DNA of 12,288 nt from Chthoniobacterales bacterium. GTDB lineage: Bacteria; Verrucomicrobiota; Verrucomicrobiia; Chthoniobacterales; UBA10450. The stretch is from contig JAICXG010000069.1 in assembly GCA_025980625.1 (NCBI GenBank), forward strand, positions 1 to 12,288. Direction: 5' to 3'. The notes beneath the pieces are model-generated. The model was not told the DNA's origin. It did not search any database and saw only the letters and a program-made list of their open reading frames with translations. How positions within the stretch are numbered: position 1 is the first letter of the stretch; each line of letters opens with the position of its first letter. This document shows, one piece after another, positions 9,539 to 12,288 of the stretch. A program made the translations under genes and the position numbers.

Positions 9539-11044
9539 ATGTCGAGCGAGCTCGAGACATCCCGCAGTCAAACGAGAGGCTCTCGATGGAGAGCGATTGC
9601 AGCGATTTTTGGCAGCGGGCGCAACCACGGCGTTCCCTGGCTGGTGATTGTTTGCTGTGCGTTCTTCTCGTTAGGCAAGGCTGAGGCGCTCGAACAAGTG
9701 CACCCCGGGGATATCATCGTCGTTCCGCTGCAGGAGGAGATTTCGCCTTCCCTTGCCCTTTTCGTCAGGCGCGCGGTTAAGAGCGCCGACAGCCACGGCG
9801 CCAAGGCAATCATCCTCGACATGGACACATATGGCGGCCGGCTGGATTCGGCGGAGAAAATCGTCGGCATCCTCAATCACGCCACCATCCCGACCTACAC
9901 CTTCGTGAACACCAACGCCGGCTCGGCAGGCTCGATCATCGCGCTCGCCACCAAACACATTTACATGGCGCCGGTGAGCGCGATCGGCGCCGCTGCGCCT
10001 ATTCTCTCGACCGGCGAAGATTTGCCGCCAACGGCGAAGGAAAAAACCATCTCCTATTGGTCAGCCATGATTCGGAGCAGCGCGCTTCGCAACGGTCACA
10101 ACCCCGATATCGGCGAAGCCTTCATGAACAAGAACAAGGAAGTAAAAATCGGCACCCGCGTGATTCACCCGAAAGGTTCGCTCCTTACCCTCAATGCGCA
10201 GGAAGCCGCCGAGAAGATCGATGGCAAACCGGTGCTCGCCGACGGAATCGCTGATTCAGTTCGCGACCTGATGAAAAAGGCGGACCTGAAAGGCGAGTTG
10301 GTGCGCTTCGAGCCGAGTGGGTTTGAACAGCTCGCCTTTTGGCTGACTCAATTGTCGCCCCTCTTATTGTTAGGCGGAATCATCGGCGCCTATATCGAGA
10401 TGAAAATCCCGGGGTTCGGCGTCTTCGGCATTCTCTCGATCATCTGCTTCGCGCTTTTTTTCCTGGGCCATTACTTCGCCGGGCTGGCCGGCTGGGAAAC
10501 CGTCGGCCTCTTTATCCTCGGGATGATCTTTGTTCTCATCGAGGTGCTCTTCTTCGCGCACTCGACGATTATCTTCGGCGTGATCGGCGTGCTGTTGATG
10601 TTCGGGTCGCTCCTCTGGGCGATGATCGATCATTATCCAGGGCAGAAATTTTTGCCCACCGGATCCATGCTGCGGGTTCCACTGATGAATCTCACTTTTA
10701 CCCTGGTCGCGGCCGCGATCCTGATCACGCTGCTCGCGCGCTTCCTTCCGCAAAGCAGTCTTTATCGCCGTTTCATTCTCTCGACCTCGAACCCGCCCGG
10801 CCCGTCGCTCGCCGGTGCGCCGCGCTTATTTGCCCGCGAGTTGCCGCTCAAACCCGGCATGAGGGGACGCGCCCTAACGATCCTGCGCCCGAGCGGGAAA
10901 GCCGAATTCGAGGATCATGTGGTCGATGTCGTGACCGAAGGCGAGTTCATCGCCCCGGAAACACCGGTCGCGATCGTCTCGAGCGACGGCATGCGGGTTG
11001 TCGTTAGGGGCCTGGCCGCCTCGCCGAGCACCAGCGCAAGCTAG
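9539..11044 (+). CDS. Long-form NfeD-family membrane serine protease (ClpP-like domain plus NfeD domain)
   Basis: Membrane-bound ClpP/SppA-type serine protease of the kind that in archaea cleaves stomatin-like proteins (Pyrococcus PH1510 is the known model). The 501 residues contain a signal/anchor segment (about 33-50, WLVIVCCAFFSLGKAEA) and a protease domain (about 55-250). That domain has TYGGRLDSAEKIV, the probable nucleophile S129 in NAGSAGSI, and K170 as candidate general base, near the ~41-residue spacing of the PH1510 Ser-Lys dyad. Four hydrophobic spans lie between about 270 and 405. The C-terminal OB-fold-like NfeD domain (about 425-492) shows LKPGMRGRALTILRPSGKAEF. Long NfeD genes usually sit beside a stomatin/flotillin-like gene; here the next gene is an ABC permease 12 nt downstream. 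No ribosome site precedes the ATG at 9539, so the start is moderately sure. It carries three copies of the TCGTTAGG word. Confidence 0.9.
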   Translation: MSSELETSRSQTRGSRWRAIAAIFGSGRNHGVPWLVIVCCAFFSLGKAEALEQVHPGDIIVVPLQEEISPSLALFVRRAVKSADSHGAKAIILDMDTYGGRLDSAEKIVGILNHATIPTYTFVNTNAGSAGSIIALATKHIYMAPVSAIGAAAPILSTGEDLPPTAKEKTISYWSAMIRSSALRNGHNPDIGEAFMNKNKEVKIGTRVIHPKGSLLTLNAQEAAEKIDGKPVLADGIADSVRDLMKKADLKGELVRFEPSGFEQLAFWLTQLSPLLLLGGIIGAYIEMKIPGFGVFGILSIICFALFFLGHYFAGLAGWETVGLFILGMIFVLIEVLFFAHSTIIFGVIGVLLMFGSLLWAMIDHYPGQKFLPTGSMLRVPLMNLTFTLVAAAILITLLARFLPQSSLYRRFILSTSNPPGPSLAGAPRLFARELPLKPGMRGRALTILRPSGKAEFEDHVVDVVTEGEFIAPETPVAIVSSDGMRVVVRGLAASPSTSAS

Positions 11045-11056
11045 ACGAACCGGCGC

Positions 11057-11824
11057 ATGAGGAACTTGTCGAGCTCGCAGTTGGCGCGGACCGTTTTCGT
11101 TTACCTTGCGATTTTGCTGGTCACGGTGTGCGCAATTTACCCTTTGAGCCGTGTCGCGGCGCCGCCGCCAGAACAATCCGAAAATTCGTTCCTACGCTGG
11201 CTGGGCGAATCGAGCCTGGTGGCGCTGGCGGTGGCGGTCGCCGGCGTAACGCTGGCCTCGGCGATCGGCTACACCTTGTCGCGCGCTCGATTTCTCCGCC
11301 GCAGATCGGCCCTTCCCGGAGCTTTGATCGCGCAACTCTTGCCGGGACTCATCCTGATGGGACTGATTTGCGGCCTTCTGGTCTGGCTCGGCCTGATCTG
11401 GTCTTACGTGGCGCTGCTCGTGATCTATCTTGCCACGGCGCTCCCTTTCTCGCTCTGGCAGATGAAGCGCAACTACGACACGATCCCGATCTCGCTCGAC
11501 GAGGGGGCCGAAATCGAAGGCGCCTCGGCTTGGAAAATTTTCTCCTGGATCGTGCTCCCGCTCGGCGCGCCCGCGCTCGCGATCACGTTTTTGTTTTCCC
11601 TCTATGTCGCCTGGAACGAGTATCTCATCGGCGCAAGCCTCCTGCGCGAGCGTGGAATCTTCGCGGCGCCCTCAGGATTGAAAATCTTGGCCACCCAAGC
11701 CGCAACCGCGCCGTGGCTGTATGACTCGATTGCGCTGCTTGTGTCGGCGCCGGCGCTTCTGGTTTTCCTTCTGCTGAGCCGGGCCCTCGTCGCGTGGGCG
11801 CGGTCCCGTGTCGCCGAGGACTGA
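11057..11824 (+). CDS. ABC transporter permease, MalG-like (binding-protein-dependent, carbohydrate type)
   Basis: Inner-membrane subunit of an ABC importer, probably for sugars or a related solute. The 255 residues hold about six hydrophobic spans, near 12-30, 54-76, 86-112, 113-135, 163-190 and 224-247. The cytoplasmic EAA loop that docks onto the ATPase is clear at about 149-173 (EGAEIEGASAWKIFSWIVLPLG), followed by LYVAWNEYLIGAS, typical of MalG-type subunits. It is slightly shorter than MalG. No partner permease, binding protein or ATPase is in the window, and the upstream neighbour is nfeD (12-nt gap, no ribosome site seen), so it may be co-transcribed and translationally coupled with nfeD. 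Substrate unknown. Downstream is a convergent tRNA, so the partners are not immediately 3' either. Confidence 0.88.
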   Translation: MRNLSSSQLARTVFVYLAILLVTVCAIYPLSRVAAPPPEQSENSFLRWLGESSLVALAVAVAGVTLASAIGYTLSRARFLRRRSALPGALIAQLLPGLILMGLICGLLVWLGLIWSYVALLVIYLATALPFSLWQMKRNYDTIPISLDEGAEIEGASAWKIFSWIVLPLGAPALAITFLFSLYVAWNEYLIGASLLRERGIFAAPSGLKILATQAATAPWLYDSIALLVSAPALLVFLLLSRALVAWARSRVAED

Positions 11825-11845
11825 GAGTTCCGGAGAGAAACTCCA

Positions 11846-11919
11846 TGCGCCCGGCGCGGCTCGAACGCGCAACCTACGGCTTCGGAGGCCGTCACTCTAT
11901 CCAGTTGAGCTACGGGCGC
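11846..11919 (-). tRNA. tRNA-Arg, anticodon CCG
   Basis: The minus strand folds into a full cloverleaf. The acceptor stem is GCGCCCG (11913-11919) with CGGGCGC (11847-11853) and discriminator A. The D-arm lies around GCTCAACTGGATAGAGT. The anticodon arm is ACGGC-CTCCGAA-GCCGT with anticodon CCG, which reads CGG (Arg). The T-arm is GCGCG-TTCGAGC-CGCGC. CCA is not encoded (TGG follows the discriminator), so it must be added after transcription. It is convergent with the permease gene and divergent from rplS. Confidence 0.97.
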
Positions 11920-11929
11920 AGCGAAGCGC

Positions 11930-11958
11930 ACTATAGCGACCGTCATCGCATAGGACAA
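11930..11958 (-). promoter_or_regulatory. Sigma-70 promoter of tRNA-Arg
   Basis: On the minus strand TTGTCC (11953-11958) and TATAGT (11930-11935) are separated by exactly 17 nt and match the consensus hexamers at 4/6 and 5/6. The -10 ends 10 nt before the tRNA 5' end, leaving only a few leader bases. Confidence 0.7.
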
Positions 11959-12014
11959 CCAAGCGCTCATTGCCTTTACAATCGGCTCGCGTCGCGCTAG
12001 GTATCCGGCCCCCT

Positions 12015-12021
12015 AGGAGGA
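12015..12021 (+). promoter_or_regulatory. Strong ribosome binding site of rplS
   Basis: AGGAGGA lies 7 nt before the ATG at 12029 and fixes the start. It contrasts with most long genes in this window, which have weak or no Shine-Dalgarno sequence. A CCTAGG palindrome (12012-12017) overlaps it, and with CTAGG at 11998-12002 it could form a small stem; regulatory meaning is unproven. A possible -10 (TACAAT, 11977-11982) lies upstream without a good -35. Confidence 0.6.
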
Positions 12022-12028
12022 CCCGTTT

Positions 12029-12288
12029 ATGAACATCATCGATACCATCTCCAACGAGCAGCAAAAGAGCGACCTCACAAAATTCAAAGTGGGCGACGGA
12101 GTGCGCGTCCACACTCGGGTCGTCGAGGGTGACAAGGAACGAATCCAGATTTTTTCCGGGATCGTGATCGCGCGTAAAGGCACCGGGATCAACGAGACTT
12201 TCACTGTGCGCCGCATCTCCTACGGGGAAGGAGTGGAGCGCGTTTTCCCGCTCCATTCGCCGCGCATCGCAAAAGTGGAAGTGGAAAA
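12029..12288 (+). CDS. rplS: Ribosomal protein L19, N-terminal 86 residues (runs off right edge)
   Basis: Component of the large ribosomal subunit located at the interface with the small subunit. The open frame MNIIDTISNEQQKSDLTKFK continues with VGDGVRVHTRVVEGDKERIQ, FSGIVIARKGTGINETFTVR and RRISYGEGVERVFPLHSPRI, the standard L19 core in order. About 30 C-terminal residues of the usual ~115 are cut off by the window edge. In many bacteria rplS follows rpsP-rimM-trmD; here its upstream neighbour is a divergent tRNA-Arg, so rplS is probably transcribed from its own promoter in the 109-nt gap. Confidence 0.97.
   Translation, partial: MNIIDTISNEQQKSDLTKFKVGDGVRVHTRVVEGDKERIQIFSGIVIARKGTGINETFTVRRISYGEGVERVFPLHSPRIAKVEVE

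Noticed and set aside
11602..11970. Minus-strand reading frames across the end of the permease gene and the tRNA.
   Set aside because: They overlap a clear permease gene and a perfect tRNA-Arg cloverleaf and encode no recognisable protein.

Overview
The window looks like a chromosomal housekeeping segment from a GC-rich bacterium (roughly 60% G+C by eye). Protein style, weak Shine-Dalgarno use and gene content suggest a soil Verrucomicrobia relative (Spartobacteria/Chthoniobacterales type). That taxonomy is inference; no marker in the window proves it.

Layout, left to right. The minus strand carries alaS (5' part only, running off the left edge), then recA, then two small heat-shock protein genes. 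A clear intrinsic terminator separates the hsp20 pair from recA. Divergent from hsp20, the plus strand carries ribD and a small secreted Tyr/Pro/Gly-rich protein gene. That small gene converges on rpoD, and the two stop codons overlap. rpoD (primary sigma factor) and dnaG (primase) form a minus-strand pair, the core of the classical macromolecular-synthesis operon without an adjacent rpsU. Divergent from dnaG is a long-form NfeD membrane serine protease gene, followed closely by an orphan MalG-type ABC permease gene. The right end holds a tRNA-Arg(CCG) on the minus strand with a good promoter, and the start of rplS (ribosomal protein L19) running off the edge.

Almost everything is core information processing: charging and decoding (alaS, tRNA-Arg, rplS), recombination/repair (recA), replication priming (dnaG), transcription initiation (rpoD), protein quality control (hsp20 pair, nfeD) and riboflavin synthesis (ribD). 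I see no prophage, CRISPR array, transposase, toxin-antitoxin pair or obvious defence island.

The most unusual signal is a dispersed short word, TCGTTAGG (extended consensus TCGTTAGGC). It occurs 15 times exactly, in both orientations, where about 0.3-0.4 would be expected by chance. Three further copies read TCGTTAGTC. It sits mostly inside housekeeping genes, forces rare codons (TTA, CTA, AGG), and in one place supplies both stop codons of two convergent genes. It behaves like a DNA uptake sequence or another genome-wide recognition word and is the best candidate here for something undescribed. Secondary points are three AT-hook-like motifs at the N-terminus of the primary sigma factor, a low-GC insertion of about 75 residues in AlaRS, and a probable leaderless ribD transcript.
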